Assembly (NCBI RefSeq): GCF_042654605.1
Contig: NZ_JBHSGT010000062.1
Span: 1-28,749 of the forward strand
Direction of reading: 5' to 3'
Length of the DNA stretch: 28,749 nt
Source: Enterococcus_I eurekensis
GTDB taxonomy: Bacteria > Bacillota > Bacilli > Lactobacillales > Enterococcaceae
The translations under genes and the position numbers were made by a program. Position 1 is the stretch's first letter. Each line of letters opens with the position of its first letter. The notes beneath the pieces were generated by a model. That model was not told where the DNA came from. It saw only the letters and a list, made by a program, of their open reading frames with translations, and did not search any database. Below are positions 7,744 to 16,420 of this stretch, piece after piece.

Positions 7744-8679
7744 CTATACACCTGAATTTTCTTCTATTAAGCGAGTCAAACGTGACTCAAATTCTTTTGT
7801 TGCATCATAACCCATCGTTTTAGCACGGAAATTCATCGCTGCTACCTCAACAATAATCGCGACGTTTCGACCTGTTTTAACTGGAATTTTAATTTGTGGG
7901 ATTTCCACATCGCCTAAAATAATTGTTTCATCGGCTGAACCTAGTCGATCATATTTTTTATCACGCGTCCAATTTTCTAAATACACAACTAATTGGACTT
8001 CCATCGAACCGCGCACGGCACTTGCCCCAAATAAATTCATAACATCAATAATTCCAATACCACGAATTTCAATCAAATGTTCCAAAATTTTGGCTGGTTC
8101 GCCAATCAATGTTAATTCATCTTGTTTATAAATATCAACGCGATCATCGGCAATCAGACGATGACCTCTTTGAATAAGTTCTAACGCAGTCTCACTCTTA
8201 CCGATACCACTATCACCTTGAATTAAGACACCTAAACCATAAACGTCAACGAGTACACCATGGACATTCGTTCTTGGTGCTAATACGCCTTCTAAATAGG
8301 TTGAAAGTTCCCCCATCAAACGCGAAGTAGAAATTTTAGAACGTAAAATAGCAATTTGATGTTCATCACAGGCTTGAATCATCTCATCTGATACTTCCAA
8401 CCCTCTTGAGATAATAAATGCTGGTGTTTCATCTGAACACATACGGCGAATAACCATTAAGCGTTCTTCTTTCATCATTCGTCGTGCAAAAGTGACTTCT
8501 TTACTTCCGAACAATTGTAATCGATCATGTGAATAATAATTAAAATATCCAGTTAATTCCAATCCTGGACGTGAAATATCTCCCGTCGTAATATTACGAT
8601 TTAATGCCTCTTCGCCACCGGTTACGACTTCTAATCCTAGCGCTTTGACTAACTCACTAACTTTGACAAGTTCTGCCAT
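7744..8679 (-). CDS. hprK: HPr kinase/phosphorylase
   Basis: Bifunctional enzyme that phosphorylates HPr on Ser46 when fructose-1,6-bisphosphate is high and removes the phosphate when inorganic phosphate is high. P-Ser-HPr is the corepressor of CcpA. 311 residues. The Walker A loop GDSGIGKS is at 155-162, the catalytic histidine region NVHGVLVDVYG at 138-148, ADD follows, and the family signature GIIDVMNLFGASAVRG lies near 210. First gene of the hprK-lgt-gpsA-galU operon. A GGGG-type binding site precedes the ATG. The 142-base gap to the divergent peptidase gene should carry its promoter, but I could only find weak candidates there. Confidence 0.96.
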   Translation of the reverse strand: MAELVKVSELVKALGLEVVTGGEEALNRNITTGDISRPGLELTGYFNYYSHDRLQLFGSKEVTFARRMMKEERLMVIRRMCSDETPAFIISRGLEVSDEMIQACDEHQIAILRSKISTSRLMGELSTYLEGVLAPRTNVHGVLVDVYGLGVLIQGDSGIGKSETALELIQRGHRLIADDRVDIYKQDELTLIGEPAKILEHLIEIRGIGIIDVMNLFGASAVRGSMEVQLVVYLENWTRDKKYDRLGSADETIILGDVEIPQIKIPVKTGRNVAIIVEVAAMNFRAKTMGYDATKEFESRLTRLIEENSGV

Positions 8680-8787
8680 TTATTTTGACCCCTTTTCTGA
8701 GCAATTTTAATTCATAGTATTATTTTATCATTGTCTGAAGAAAGTTACTACTATCGACAAAATTTATCTTAATTTTTTCGTTTTTTG

Positions 8788-8811
8788 TGCTATCATTTAT
8801 AAAAAAGGAGG
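8788..8811 (+). promoter_or_regulatory. extended -10 element and ribosome binding site of the peptidase gene
   Basis: TGC-TATCAT (hexamer 8791-8796) has the extended -10 form. It is followed by AAGGAGG (8805-8811), 10 bases before the ATG. No convincing -35 box is visible, as is common for extended -10 promoters. The transcript leader would be very short. Confidence 0.45.
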
Positions 8812-8821
8812 TTATTTTACA

Positions 8822-10522
8822 ATGAAATTTTCAGATTACACTTATTTACGTCCAAATTATGAGACTTACAAAGTCGACTTTTTGAAAACGTTACAATTAT
8901 TAACCGATGCAACAGAATTAACTGAAGCGGTGGCAGCTGTCAACCACTTAAATGAACTACGGGCAACAATCGAAACGGCCTATAACCTAGCATCGATTCG
9001 TTATTCCGTTGATACAAACGATGCTTTTTATGAAAAAGAAGATAATTTTTGGAATGAATACCAACCACTTTTCCAAGAACTTGATTTTCAATTTTATCAA
9101 AGCCTTTTAAATTCCCCTCTATTAGATGAATTAAAAGCAAGTTTTCCTTCAACACTTTTCTTATTCGCTGAAGGACGAGTCAAGACTTTTAGTCCAGAAT
9201 TGATTCCTTTGTTCCAAAAAGAAAACCAACTGAGTTCTGATTATTCTAAACTTGTTGCCTCAGCACAAATTCCTTTTGAAGGTGAAGTCTATACCTTATC
9301 TCAATTAACACCTTTTGCTCAAAGTGTTAATGAATCTACGAGACGCCAAGCAACAGAAAAAATCACGGGGTTTTATGCCGATAACGAAGCAAAATTTGAT
9401 GCGATTTATGATGAGATGATTAAAGTCAGAACCGAAATTGCCACAAAGCTAGGTTTTAAAAATTATGTTGAATTTGGTGACGTTTTAATGAATCGTTGGG
9501 ATTACGATCGTTCAATGATTGAAACGTATCGCTCTGAAGTTTTACAAAAGATTGTCCCAGTTACACAAAAACTTTATGAACGACAAGCTCAAAGAAATGG
9601 CTTAGAAAAACTAAATTTCCACGACCTATCATTAGTCTTCCCTAATGGTAACGCAACACCAAAAGGAACATCGGATGAACTCGTTGCTAAAGCTCAAAAA
9701 ATGTATCAAGAACTTTCTCCTGAAACAGGTGAATTCTTTGATTTCATGGTTGAAAAAGATTTACTTGATCTTTTAAGTAAAACAGGAAAACAAGCTGGTG
9801 GTTATTGTACATATATTCAAGACTATCAATCACCATTTATTTTTGCGAACTTCAATGGAACGTCTCATGATGTTGATGTTTTAACACATGAAGCGGGCCA
9901 TGCTTTCCAAACATATGAATCACGTTGGATTAAAGAACCAGAAATTGTCTTTCCGAACTATGAATCGTGCGAAATCCATTCAATGTCAATGGAATTTATT
10001 GCTTGGCCATGGATGGAAGATTTCTTCCAGGATGAAACTAGCAAATATAAATTCAATCATTTAGCGAGCGCCTTACAGTTCTTACCATATGGTGTTTTAG
10101 TCGATCATTTCCAACAAGAAGTTTACTCAAATCCTAATTGGACACCGGCTGAACGTAAAGCTTGTTGGCGTGAATTAGAAAAACAATATTGCCCAGAACG
10201 TAATTACGATGTATTCCCTGAACTAGAAAAAGGTATTTATTGGTTCCGTCAAGGTCATATCTTCAATTCACCTTTTTACTATATTGATTACACCTTAGCG
10301 CAAGTTTGTGCTTTCCAATTTTGGAAAAGATTCAATGTCGAAAAAGATGAAACTGCTTGGCAAGATTACTTAGCTATTTGCCAAGTTGGTGGAACGAAAA
10401 CATTCTTAGAAATTTTAGAGATTGCGCACTTGAAATCACCTTTTGAAGCCGGTGCTTTAGATGATACCATTGTTTTAGTTGATAATTACTTATCATCTGT
10501 AACAGAAGAACAAATTAAATAG
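8822..10522 (+). CDS. M3 family oligoendopeptidase
   Basis: Cytoplasmic zinc metallopeptidase that hydrolyses short peptides (oligopeptidase F / Pz-peptidase group). 566 residues, the size of the shorter M3 subgroup rather than the roughly 600-residue PepF. The active site HEAGH is at 356-360 with the third zinc ligand E384 in the ESCEIHSMSMEF segment. A downstream conserved tyrosine-rich stretch (SPFYYIDYTLAQ) near 480 fits the family. No signal peptide. It is a single-gene unit: divergent from hprK, with its own promoter and terminator. It may supply amino acids together with pepQ, but no direct link is visible. Confidence 0.9.
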   Translation: MKFSDYTYLRPNYETYKVDFLKTLQLLTDATELTEAVAAVNHLNELRATIETAYNLASIRYSVDTNDAFYEKEDNFWNEYQPLFQELDFQFYQSLLNSPLLDELKASFPSTLFLFAEGRVKTFSPELIPLFQKENQLSSDYSKLVASAQIPFEGEVYTLSQLTPFAQSVNESTRRQATEKITGFYADNEAKFDAIYDEMIKVRTEIATKLGFKNYVEFGDVLMNRWDYDRSMIETYRSEVLQKIVPVTQKLYERQAQRNGLEKLNFHDLSLVFPNGNATPKGTSDELVAKAQKMYQELSPETGEFFDFMVEKDLLDLLSKTGKQAGGYCTYIQDYQSPFIFANFNGTSHDVDVLTHEAGHAFQTYESRWIKEPEIVFPNYESCEIHSMSMEFIAWPWMEDFFQDETSKYKFNHLASALQFLPYGVLVDHFQQEVYSNPNWTPAERKACWRELEKQYCPERNYDVFPELEKGIYWFRQGHIFNSPFYYIDYTLAQVCAFQFWKRFNVEKDETAWQDYLAICQVGGTKTFLEILEIAHLKSPFEAGALDDTIVLVDNYLSSVTEEQIK

Positions 10523-10540
10523 TTAGCTAGGACAAGAGAA

Positions 10541-10578
10541 AAAACCGTTGGTGACATAAAATCACCAGCGGTTTTTTT
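10541..10578 (+). terminator. terminator of the peptidase gene
   Basis: A 14-base stem with one G-T pair (10541-10554 against 10562-10575, CCGTTGGTGA/TCACCAGCGG) and a 7-base loop runs into a T tract, 19 bases after the stop codon. Confidence 0.88.
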
Positions 10579-10582
10579 ATCA

Positions 10583-10690
10583 TACAAATCACTCGCTTTA
10601 TAGTTAAGCTTTTCTCGAAAAATGAAAGTCCTTTTTTCGAAAGTTTGCTTAACTCTCGCGATTGATCGATTTTTTTATAACCTCTTATCT
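10583..10690. repeat. tandem palindromic repeat, unit 1
   Basis: From 10604 to 10690 this unit is nearly identical to 10722-10810 (a two-base indel near the middle); the outer part from 10583 is a diverged match. It carries nested inverted repeats: TTAAGC...GCTTAA, TCGAAAAA...TTTTTCGA and an outer arm GCGATTGAT, whose partner is degraded (ATCACTCGC). On the minus strand it lacks the T run that unit 2 has. It ends in a copy of the last five codons and stop region of the adjacent liaZ-like gene, so it arose by duplication of the end of that gene. Confidence 0.9.
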
Positions 10691-10697
10691 GAAACGG

Positions 10698-10810
10698 TAC
10701 AAAAAAATCAATCGCTCGGACTTAAGCTTTTCTCGAAAAATGAAAGTCCCATTTTTTCGAAAGTTTGCTTAACTCTCGCGATTGATCGATTTTTTTATAA
10801 CCTCTTATCT
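10698..10810. repeat. tandem palindromic repeat, unit 2
   Basis: Second unit, offset by 118-120 bases from the first. It includes the final codons of the liaZ-like gene (stop at 10795-10797). The same nested inverted repeats are present, and the outer arms here match perfectly (10707-10715 with 10778-10786). Confidence 0.9.
10701..10786 (-). terminator. large terminator of the liaXYZ-like operon
   Basis: Read on the minus strand, outer arms of 9 bases (GCGATTGAT at 10778-10786 with 10707-10715) enclose the smaller TTAAGC/GCTTAA and TCGAAAAA/TTTTTCGA stems, and a run of Ts follows. It lies 9 bases past the liaZ-like stop codon. The long loop makes it less typical than the other terminators here. 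Confidence 0.6.
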
Positions 10811-11151
10811 AGTTGGTGTTGGTTGACGATCATATTGACGAATGAGAGAATCATTGCCATTAAGATTGCCGCACCAAAGGAAGAGAAACCAAAATTGTAT
10901 TGTCCTACCAAATTCGATGTCCATTGTAGCATTAACGCATTGATAACAAAGCTAAAGAAGCCTAGTGTTAATATTGTTAATGGGAATGATAAAACCATCA
11001 ATATCGGTTTTATAATAGTATTTAGCAGTGATAAAACGATACTTGCAACAAGTGCCGTCGTAAAACTTTTAACAAAAAACATCTCGGGAAAGAGGACGGT
11101 TAGTGAAATGAAAGCCAACATGTTGACTAAAACGCGTTGGAAATATGTCAC
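10795..11151 (-). CDS. liaZ: LiaZ-like membrane protein (YvlD / phage holin family 4)
   Basis: 118-residue protein with about four membrane helices (roughly 8-27, 30-48, 52-72 and 90-110), a fit to the YvlD/DUF360 family once labelled phage holin. It is not part of a prophage here. It starts with GTG, overlapping the liaY stop in TAGTG, so translation is coupled. Third gene of a DUF4097-PspC-YvlD set, which in enterococci is the liaXYZ operon controlled by the LiaFSR system and linked to daptomycin and antimicrobial peptide tolerance. The symbol rests on that gene set and order. The exact activity of LiaZ is not known. Its last codons are duplicated downstream. Confidence 0.8.
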   Translation of the reverse strand: MTYFQRVLVNMLAFISLTVLFPEMFFVKSFTTALVASIVLSLLNTIIKPILMVLSFPLTILTLGFFSFVINALMLQWTSNLVGQYNFGFSSFGAAILMAMILSFVNMIVNQHQLDKRL

Positions 11152-11468
11152 TAAAAATCACTCCAGTCATCTTCATCTACACGTTCTGCTTCTTTTCTTG
11201 AAGATGATTTTGAACGATTATCATATTTATTGCTGTTGTAATAGTGATTATCGTTACCATAGCCACGACGATCATTTGATTTATCTGCTGCCGGAATCAC
11301 TAGCATCATGATGACATAAAGTAAAATTGGTGAACCCATACCCATTAATGAGATAAAGACAAATAGCACACGGACAATTGTCGGATCAACATTTAAATAT
11401 TCTGCTATTCCTGCTAACGTTCCTGTTATCACTATATTTGATCTTGATTTTGTTAATCTTTTTTTCAT
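11151..11468 (-). CDS. liaY: LiaY-like PspC domain protein
   Basis: PspC-domain envelope-stress protein. With the ATG at 11468 it has 105 residues. That start is preferred over 11504 because GGAAGGTGG lies 6 bases before it. The PspC core GTLAGIAEYLNVDPTIVRVLFVF is followed by a membrane segment (about 33-60, LLYVIMMLVIPAA) and a long polar, serine- and asparagine-rich, finally acidic tail (DEDDWSDF). In enterococci the LiaY protein is proposed to relay LiaX sensing to membrane remodelling. It lies 75 bases after liaX and overlaps liaZ by one base. Confidence 0.82.
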   Translation of the reverse strand: MKKRLTKSRSNIVITGTLAGIAEYLNVDPTIVRVLFVFISLMGMGSPILLYVIMMLVIPAADKSNDRRGYGNDNHYYNSNKYDNRSKSSSRKEAERVDEDDWSDF

Positions 11469-11543
11469 TTTTTCCACCTTCCCAGTTTTAAGCGTGCTAG
11501 ACACTAAGCAATGTTTTTCATTCTTTGTTGATTGACGACGCTT

Positions 11544-13070
11544 TTAGACTGACTCTTCGTTATTTTTTAAGTAAATATTTCCTGTAGTTGTTGAAAGTTC
11601 CACTTGTGCCATCTTATCGGCTACGCGACGAAAATGCAATAATTGATTGGTTCTTTCTGTTTTTTCACGGACCACTTCAAAATCGGTTAAGCGGTTTTTA
11701 ATACTACCTAGGTTGGATTTTACGATTCCTTCTAAACCAATAGTACCTGGTAACGCAACTTTAACATCACCATTGACCGTTGTCACTTTCACACGACGTA
11801 ACGCTTCTTCTTTTAATGTTAAACGAATGTCGCCATTGACTAAATTAACGCTTAAATTTTCTAAATTCGTAGCAACTTTAACATCGCCATTGACACTTTC
11901 AATAATCGCATCTAAAATATGGCCACTCGTTACGGTAATATCGCCATTGACACAAGACATTTCAAGCATTGAAGCTTTTAACCCTTCAATTTTGATATCG
12001 CCATGAGTTGATTTGATGTAAATATCTTTTGTATCTAGTTCTTTAATCGTTACATCACCATTTAAAAGTTTAAATGTTGTATAATCGTAAGTCCGGATTG
12101 GCAAGTAGAAAATTGCATCAATTCGCACCCGTTTGTTTGGTACTTTAAAGACGATTTGCTCATCATCGACCACAATCTGACTACGCTCTTCAAAAGCAGC
12201 CAATGGTGTTTCAGCATCCATTTTACCATACAATTTAATCTCTGTTTCAATTCGAATGTCTTCTTGATCCCAGAAACGCAATTCAATATCTCCGTTAGCA
12301 ACTTGAACATCGATGATTGTTGGTGCAACATCACTGAATTCAAAGTCTTTCGTGAATTTGGTTGTTGCTACGCCTGGAATTTTTAGGTTAATGTCTTTCC
12401 ATTCGACGTTTTCGCCTACTGTTTGTGAAACAGACTCGATGGTTTTTTTGAAAAATTTTCCCATTTGACTCGTCACATCTGCCACTTTTCCGCCAACTTG
12501 GTTGATGGTTTCACTTGCTTGCTCTTTCCAGTCTTCAGGAATCTCAATTTTTTGGTTTAATTCTTCTTTTTTTTGAGACCATTTTGAACGACGAATGTTT
12601 CTTAATTGTCCTTCAAGCTGCGCTTTTTCTTCTTTTAAGTCAACTAAAGCTAATTCAAAATCTTTAATCTCTTCTTCAAGATTATGACGGATGTCTAATT
12701 CCTCTTCAGTTAATGAATCCAACTCTTCTTTTGTATTGATTTCCATCAAAGCTTCACGCACTTCAGCTAAAGCTTTATTCAAACCATCAATCCCAACCAT
12801 AACGGTATCCAATTCTGCGGATGCCTGATTCGATTCTGTCGCAAGTCGATTTAAAATTTCTTCTAAATTTTTTTGATCTTCTGTTTGCTTACTTTCAAAT
12901 AAATCTTCTTCATCTAATTCAATATTTTCAGTATCGATTTCATCGACAGAAATGGGTGTCTTTTCAATTGTCTCGTTCTTTTTGCCAATTTGTTCTAGTA
13001 AGTCTAAGGCTTCATCCGTAGAAAGCACACCTTTTTTTACTAATTCCAATATTCTTTCTCTTTCGTTCAT
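11544..13070 (-). CDS. liaX: LiaX-like DUF4097 envelope-stress protein
   Basis: 508 residues from the ATG at 13070, chosen because GAGGAGG lies 8 bases upstream; the ATG at 13091 would put that site inside the gene. Residues 1-35 form a short helical SHOCT-like module (ERILELVKKGVLSTDEALDLLEQ). About 60-165 is a charged coiled coil. The C-terminal half (about 230-490) is a DUF4097 beta-repeat domain with recurrent NGD turns (ANGDIEL, LNGDVTI, VNGDITV, VNGDVKV, VNGDIRL). This two-part architecture is that of enterococcal LiaX, which senses daptomycin and antimicrobial peptides and inhibits the Lia response through its C-terminal domain. No signal peptide is visible, as in LiaX. First gene of the operon, with a promoter and possible regulator site upstream. 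Confidence 0.85.
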   Translation of the reverse strand: MNERERILELVKKGVLSTDEALDLLEQIGKKNETIEKTPISVDEIDTENIELDEEDLFESKQTEDQKNLEEILNRLATESNQASAELDTVMVGIDGLNKALAEVREALMEINTKEELDSLTEEELDIRHNLEEEIKDFELALVDLKEEKAQLEGQLRNIRRSKWSQKKEELNQKIEIPEDWKEQASETINQVGGKVADVTSQMGKFFKKTIESVSQTVGENVEWKDINLKIPGVATTKFTKDFEFSDVAPTIIDVQVANGDIELRFWDQEDIRIETEIKLYGKMDAETPLAAFEERSQIVVDDEQIVFKVPNKRVRIDAIFYLPIRTYDYTTFKLLNGDVTIKELDTKDIYIKSTHGDIKIEGLKASMLEMSCVNGDITVTSGHILDAIIESVNGDVKVATNLENLSVNLVNGDIRLTLKEEALRRVKVTTVNGDVKVALPGTIGLEGIVKSNLGSIKNRLTDFEVVREKTERTNQLLHFRRVADKMAQVELSTTTGNIYLKNNEESV

Positions 13071-13121
13071 GGAAATTGCCTCCTCAAGCAAAGTATTTTC
13101 ACAAGTTTACCTTGTATCCCT

Positions 13122-13164
13122 ATTATGCCTGTTTTATTTAGAAAAAACATAGGTCTTAAGTACC
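13122..13164 (-). promoter_or_regulatory. liaX promoter region with possible response-regulator site
   Basis: The -10 hexamer CATAAT (minus strand, 13122-13127) has no good -35 partner at 17 bases. Just upstream of where the -35 should be lies GGTACTTAAGACC (13152-13164), which contains the perfect palindrome CTTAAG. A weak -35 with an element at this distance suggests an activator-dependent promoter, and LiaR is the expected activator. I cannot confirm the match to the LiaR consensus. Confidence 0.4.
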
Positions 13165-13178
13165 AATTTTTCAATTAA

Positions 13179-13224
13179 AAAACTTCTAATAACTGGACTG
13201 AAAATCCAATTTATTAGAAGTTTT
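13179..13224 (-). terminator. terminator after phoU
   Basis: A 14-base stem (AAAACTTCTAATAA against TTATTAGAAGTTTT) with an inner TGGA/TCCA pairing starts 7 bases after the phoU stop and ends in a T tract on the minus strand. It separates the pst operon from liaXYZ. Confidence 0.85.
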
Positions 13225-13230
13225 ATTTAA

Positions 13231-13908
13231 TTAAAGCTCTTCTGTACGATTTGAATTTAGTTCACTTATTTTACCAGTAGCCAAGTAAACAATCCATTCA
13301 CAAATATTTGTTACGTAGTCTCCAATCCGTTCTAAATATTGGGCAACGTTTAAGTATTCCGTTCCAACTACGATTAATTCCGGATTATTTTTCATCTCTC
13401 TAATCGTTTGATAGTAAATATCACGATAACATTGGTTAACTTTCGTATCCATTTCAGCAATTAGTCTTGCATCCTCTTGATCTGTTTTTACATAGGCAAT
13501 CAAGACGTTATCAACCATTTTTTTGACGTAATCAGACATGTCATAAACAGCTTTTTCTAGTTCAGGAATACGTGTTTCCCCTTTCATACGGATTGTTGAT
13601 TTCGCAATCGACACCGCATGATCACCCATCCGCTCTAAGTCTGAACTGGCCTTCATTACCGTAATAATGCGACGTAAATCTGTCGTTACGGGCTGTTGCA
13701 AGGCAATCATTTCAAAACTTTTTTTCTCTAAACGGATTTCAATCTGATTGACATCTTCATCTTTTTTAATCACTTCTTGAGCTAATGACTTGTCATGTTT
13801 CACATAGGCTTGAACTGAATTATGAATGGCTCTACTCACAAGCATTCCCATTTCATAAAATTGATTATGTAAATTTAGTAAATCTTCTTCAAATTGTGTT
13901 CGTAGCAT
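13231..13908 (-). CDS. phoU: phosphate signalling regulator PhoU
   Basis: 225 residues, the usual length, all helical with the two PhoU repeats: the metal-binding patterns DLRRIITVMKASSDLERMGDHA near residue 75 and YLNVAQYLERIGDYVTNICEW near 185. PhoU links the Pst transporter to the phosphate two-component system and limits uptake when phosphate is plentiful. Last gene of the pst operon, 37 bases after the second pstB, with AAGGAAG before the ATG and a terminator directly after. Confidence 0.94.
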   Translation of the reverse strand: MLRTQFEEDLLNLHNQFYEMGMLVSRAIHNSVQAYVKHDKSLAQEVIKKDEDVNQIEIRLEKKSFEMIALQQPVTTDLRRIITVMKASSDLERMGDHAVSIAKSTIRMKGETRIPELEKAVYDMSDYVKKMVDNVLIAYVKTDQEDARLIAEMDTKVNQCYRDIYYQTIREMKNNPELIVVGTEYLNVAQYLERIGDYVTNICEWIVYLATGKISELNSNRTEEL

Positions 13909-13945
13909 CCCAATCTTCCTTTCCAGTACGGATTCTATTTTTTAT

Positions 13946-14704
13946 TTAACCGAAACGACCAGAAATATAATCCTCGGTCTCTTTTTGGCCAGGGTTCATA
14001 AAAATCTTTTTGGTATTATCAAATTCAATTAAATCGCCATTTAAGAAAAAGGCTGTTTTATCAGAAATACGTGACGCTTGAGACATATTATGCGTCACAA
14101 TAATCATTGTATACTTTTCTTTCAAGCGTAACAATGTATTTTCAATTTTTCCTGAAGAAACCGGGTCTAACGCACTGGTTGGCTCATCTAAAAGAATAAT
14201 CTCAGGATCGACTGCCAGTACACGTGCAATACAAACCCGTTGTTGTTGACCACCTGATAACGATAAGGCACTTTGATGCAACTTATCTTTCACATCTTCC
14301 CAAACAGATGCTGCTTTTAAACTCTCTTCTACAACCTGATCAAGCACTTGTTTGTTCGTTTCACCTTTTAGTTTTAAACCGTAAATAACATTTTCATAAA
14401 TTGAAAATGGAAACGGATTTGGTTGTTGGAATACCATACCAATTTCTTTACGTAAATCAACGGTATCCGTTTTAGGACTATAAATATCTTTTCCTTTGTA
14501 CATCACACTACCTGTGATTGTAACACCTGGGATTAGATCGTTCATGCGGTTAAGCGAACGTAAGTATGTTGACTTACCACAGCCTGAAGGACCAATCATT
14601 GCCGTGATTTCCCCTTTATTAATTGAAAGGTCAATCCCTTTTAATGCTTCTTTTTTCCCATAATATAAATGCAAGTCACGAGAGGAAAGAATTGTTTCCG
14701 TCAT
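13946..14704 (-). CDS. pstB2: phosphate ABC transporter ATP-binding protein (second copy)
   Basis: 252 residues. Walker A GPSGCGKST near 39-47, the PstB-typical YLRSLNRMND after it, Q-loop VFQQPNPFPFSIYENV, signature LSGGQQQR and Walker B IILLDEPTSALDP. It energises high-affinity phosphate import through PstC-PstA. It is 17 bases downstream of a first pstB and clearly homologous to it but diverged. Tandem pstB genes are usual in streptococci and enterococci. The numbering follows operon order. Confidence 0.94.
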   Translation of the reverse strand: MTETILSSRDLHLYYGKKEALKGIDLSINKGEITAMIGPSGCGKSTYLRSLNRMNDLIPGVTITGSVMYKGKDIYSPKTDTVDLRKEIGMVFQQPNPFPFSIYENVIYGLKLKGETNKQVLDQVVEESLKAASVWEDVKDKLHQSALSLSGGQQQRVCIARVLAVDPEIILLDEPTSALDPVSSGKIENTLLRLKEKYTMIIVTHNMSQASRISDKTAFFLNGDLIEFDNTKKIFMNPGQKETEDYISGRFG

Positions 14705-14721
14705 GTTATTTTCCTTCCTTT

Positions 14722-15525
14722 CTAACCAAAATGTCCAGAGACGTAATCTTCCGTCGCTTGAATTTTTGGACGAGTAAAGATTTTACTTGTTTCATCGTAT
14801 TCAATCGCATTACCTAAGTAAAAGAATGCAGTATAGTCACTAATACGCGCTGCTTGTTGCATATTGTGCGTTACAATGACAATTGAATAATCTTTTTTTA
14901 AGCTAACGATTGTTTCTTCAACTTTACCTGTCGAAATTGGATCAAGGGCACTAGCGGGCTCATCTAGCAGTAAAATATCTGGTTTCATTGCAATGGCGCG
15001 TGCAATACATAGACGTTGTTGCTGACCACCAGATAATGCCAAGGCACTTTTATTTAAGGAATCTTTCACTTGTTCCCAAAGCGCGGCTTGTTTTAAGCTC
15101 GTTTCAACAATTTCATCCAATTTATGTTTATCTTTTTCCCCGTGACGTTTTAAAGCAAAAGTAATATTTTCATAGATTGATTTACTAAATGGATTTGGAC
15201 GTTGGAAAACCATACCAATCCGTTTACGGGCTTCAAAAACATCGACTTCTGAAGAGTTAATGTTGACCCCTTTATAAACAATTTCACCAGTAATTTTTGT
15301 ATTAGCAATTTCATCATTCATGCGATTCAATGAACGTAAATAAGTTGATTTTCCACAACCTGAAGGACCAATTAAAGCCGTAACTTTATTTTTTTCAAAT
15401 TGTAAATCAACACCTTTAATTGCTTCATTATCACCATACCAAACATGTAAATCATTGGTATGTAAAATAACATCTTTTTGATCCATCGTAATAATATTAC
15501 GTTCATCCCAATTATATTTTTCCAT
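14722..15525 (-). CDS. pstB1: phosphate ABC transporter ATP-binding protein (first copy)
   Basis: 267 residues, slightly longer than the second copy at the N-terminus (MEKYNWDERNIITMDQKD...). The start at 15525 is supported by AAGGGG 6 bases upstream, a site that overlaps the pstA stop codon. Walker A GPSGCGKST near 54-62, Q-loop VFQRPNPFSKSIYENI, signature LSGGQQQR and Walker B ILLLDEPASALDP are all intact. It may pair with the second copy as a heterodimer or each may form its own dimer; the sequence does not decide. Confidence 0.94.
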   Translation of the reverse strand: MEKYNWDERNIITMDQKDVILHTNDLHVWYGDNEAIKGVDLQFEKNKVTALIGPSGCGKSTYLRSLNRMNDEIANTKITGEIVYKGVNINSSEVDVFEARKRIGMVFQRPNPFSKSIYENITFALKRHGEKDKHKLDEIVETSLKQAALWEQVKDSLNKSALALSGGQQQRLCIARAIAMKPDILLLDEPASALDPISTGKVEETIVSLKKDYSIVIVTHNMQQAARISDYTAFFYLGNAIEYDETSKIFTRPKIQATEDYVSGHFG

Positions 15526-15535
15526 TGTAATCCCC

Positions 15536-16420
15536 TTAAGCCGAAGTTAATTTTTTATGCAGTCTTTTCCCAATCGCACGTGCACTAAAGTTAAAGACTA
15601 ATACAGCAATAATCAAGACAGCGGAAGCTCCTGCTGAAACCGCCGAACCATCTGGCATTGTTCCTTCTGTATTGATTTTCCAAATATGAACAGCTAAAGT
15701 CTCTGCTTGTCGGAATAAACCAATCGGGCTTGATACACTGAATGGATTCCAATTAGTAAAGTCTAAGGCTGGAGCACTCTGACCAGCTGTATAGATTAAC
15801 GCTGCCGCTTCACCAAAGATTCTTCCAGAACTCAAAATAACTCCTGTTAAAATTCCAGGTGTTGCTTCAGGAACGATGACGCGTAAGACTGTTTCCCATC
15901 GTGATAAGCCTAAAGCTAAGCCCGCTTCACGTTGTGTAAAGTGAACGGCTTTTAACGATTCTTCGACGTTTCTGGTCAATAAAGGTAAATTAAAAAATGT
16001 TAGAGCTAACGCCCCTGATAAAATCGAGAAACCATAACCAAACTGAATAACGAAAACTAAGAAACCAAATAAACCGACAACAACTGAAGGTAAAGAACTT
16101 AATATTTCAATTGCTGTACGAATTAGATCTGTAATCCAATTTTTTTTGGCATATTCAGCCAGATAAATACCTGCACCCAAAGAAATTGGAAAACTAATCA
16201 CCATTGTGACAAACAACAAGTAAAAGGAGTTGAATAACTGAATTCCTATCCCCCCACCTGTTTCATATCCTTTCGATGGTTGAGTTAAAAATTCCCAAGA
16301 AATATGCGGTAAACCCCGTACTAAGATATATAATAATAAAGAAGCTAAAATTAAAACGATAAGGCCTGCAACCGTATATAAGACACCCGTTGCAATTTTA
16401 TCTGCTCTTTTTGCATTCAT
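15536..16420 (-). CDS. pstA: phosphate ABC transporter permease PstA
   Basis: 294 residues with about six membrane helices: one N-terminal (about 10-32) and a BinPDT permease core. The EAA-type loop that contacts PstB is REAGLALGLSRWETVLRVIVPEATPG near 163-188. It forms the channel together with PstC. The start codon overlaps the pstC stop by one base, so translation is coupled. The phosphate-channel motif SSLPSVVVGLFGFL is near 108-121. Confidence 0.95.
   Translation of the reverse strand: MNAKRADKIATGVLYTVAGLIVLILASLLLYILVRGLPHISWEFLTQPSKGYETGGGIGIQLFNSFYLLFVTMVISFPISLGAGIYLAEYAKKNWITDLIRTAIEILSSLPSVVVGLFGFLVFVIQFGYGFSILSGALALTFFNLPLLTRNVEESLKAVHFTQREAGLALGLSRWETVLRVIVPEATPGILTGVILSSGRIFGEAAALIYTAGQSAPALDFTNWNPFSVSSPIGLFRQAETLAVHIWKINTEGTMPDGSAVSAGASAVLIIAVLVFNFSARAIGKRLHKKLTSA

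Noticed and set aside
10795..11151. Phage holin, suggesting a prophage remnant
   Set aside because: The holin name is a legacy label of this family. The gene is in a DUF4097-PspC operon with no phage genes nearby.
10622..11311. Plus-strand open frame of 229 codons across the repeat and the liaZ/liaY genes
   Set aside because: It contains the duplicated palindrome translated twice and then runs antisense to two well-supported genes. No family resemblance and no ribosome binding site.
13946..15525. Tandem pstB genes as a recent duplication
   Set aside because: The two proteins are clearly diverged, and paired pstB genes are the usual state in this group.
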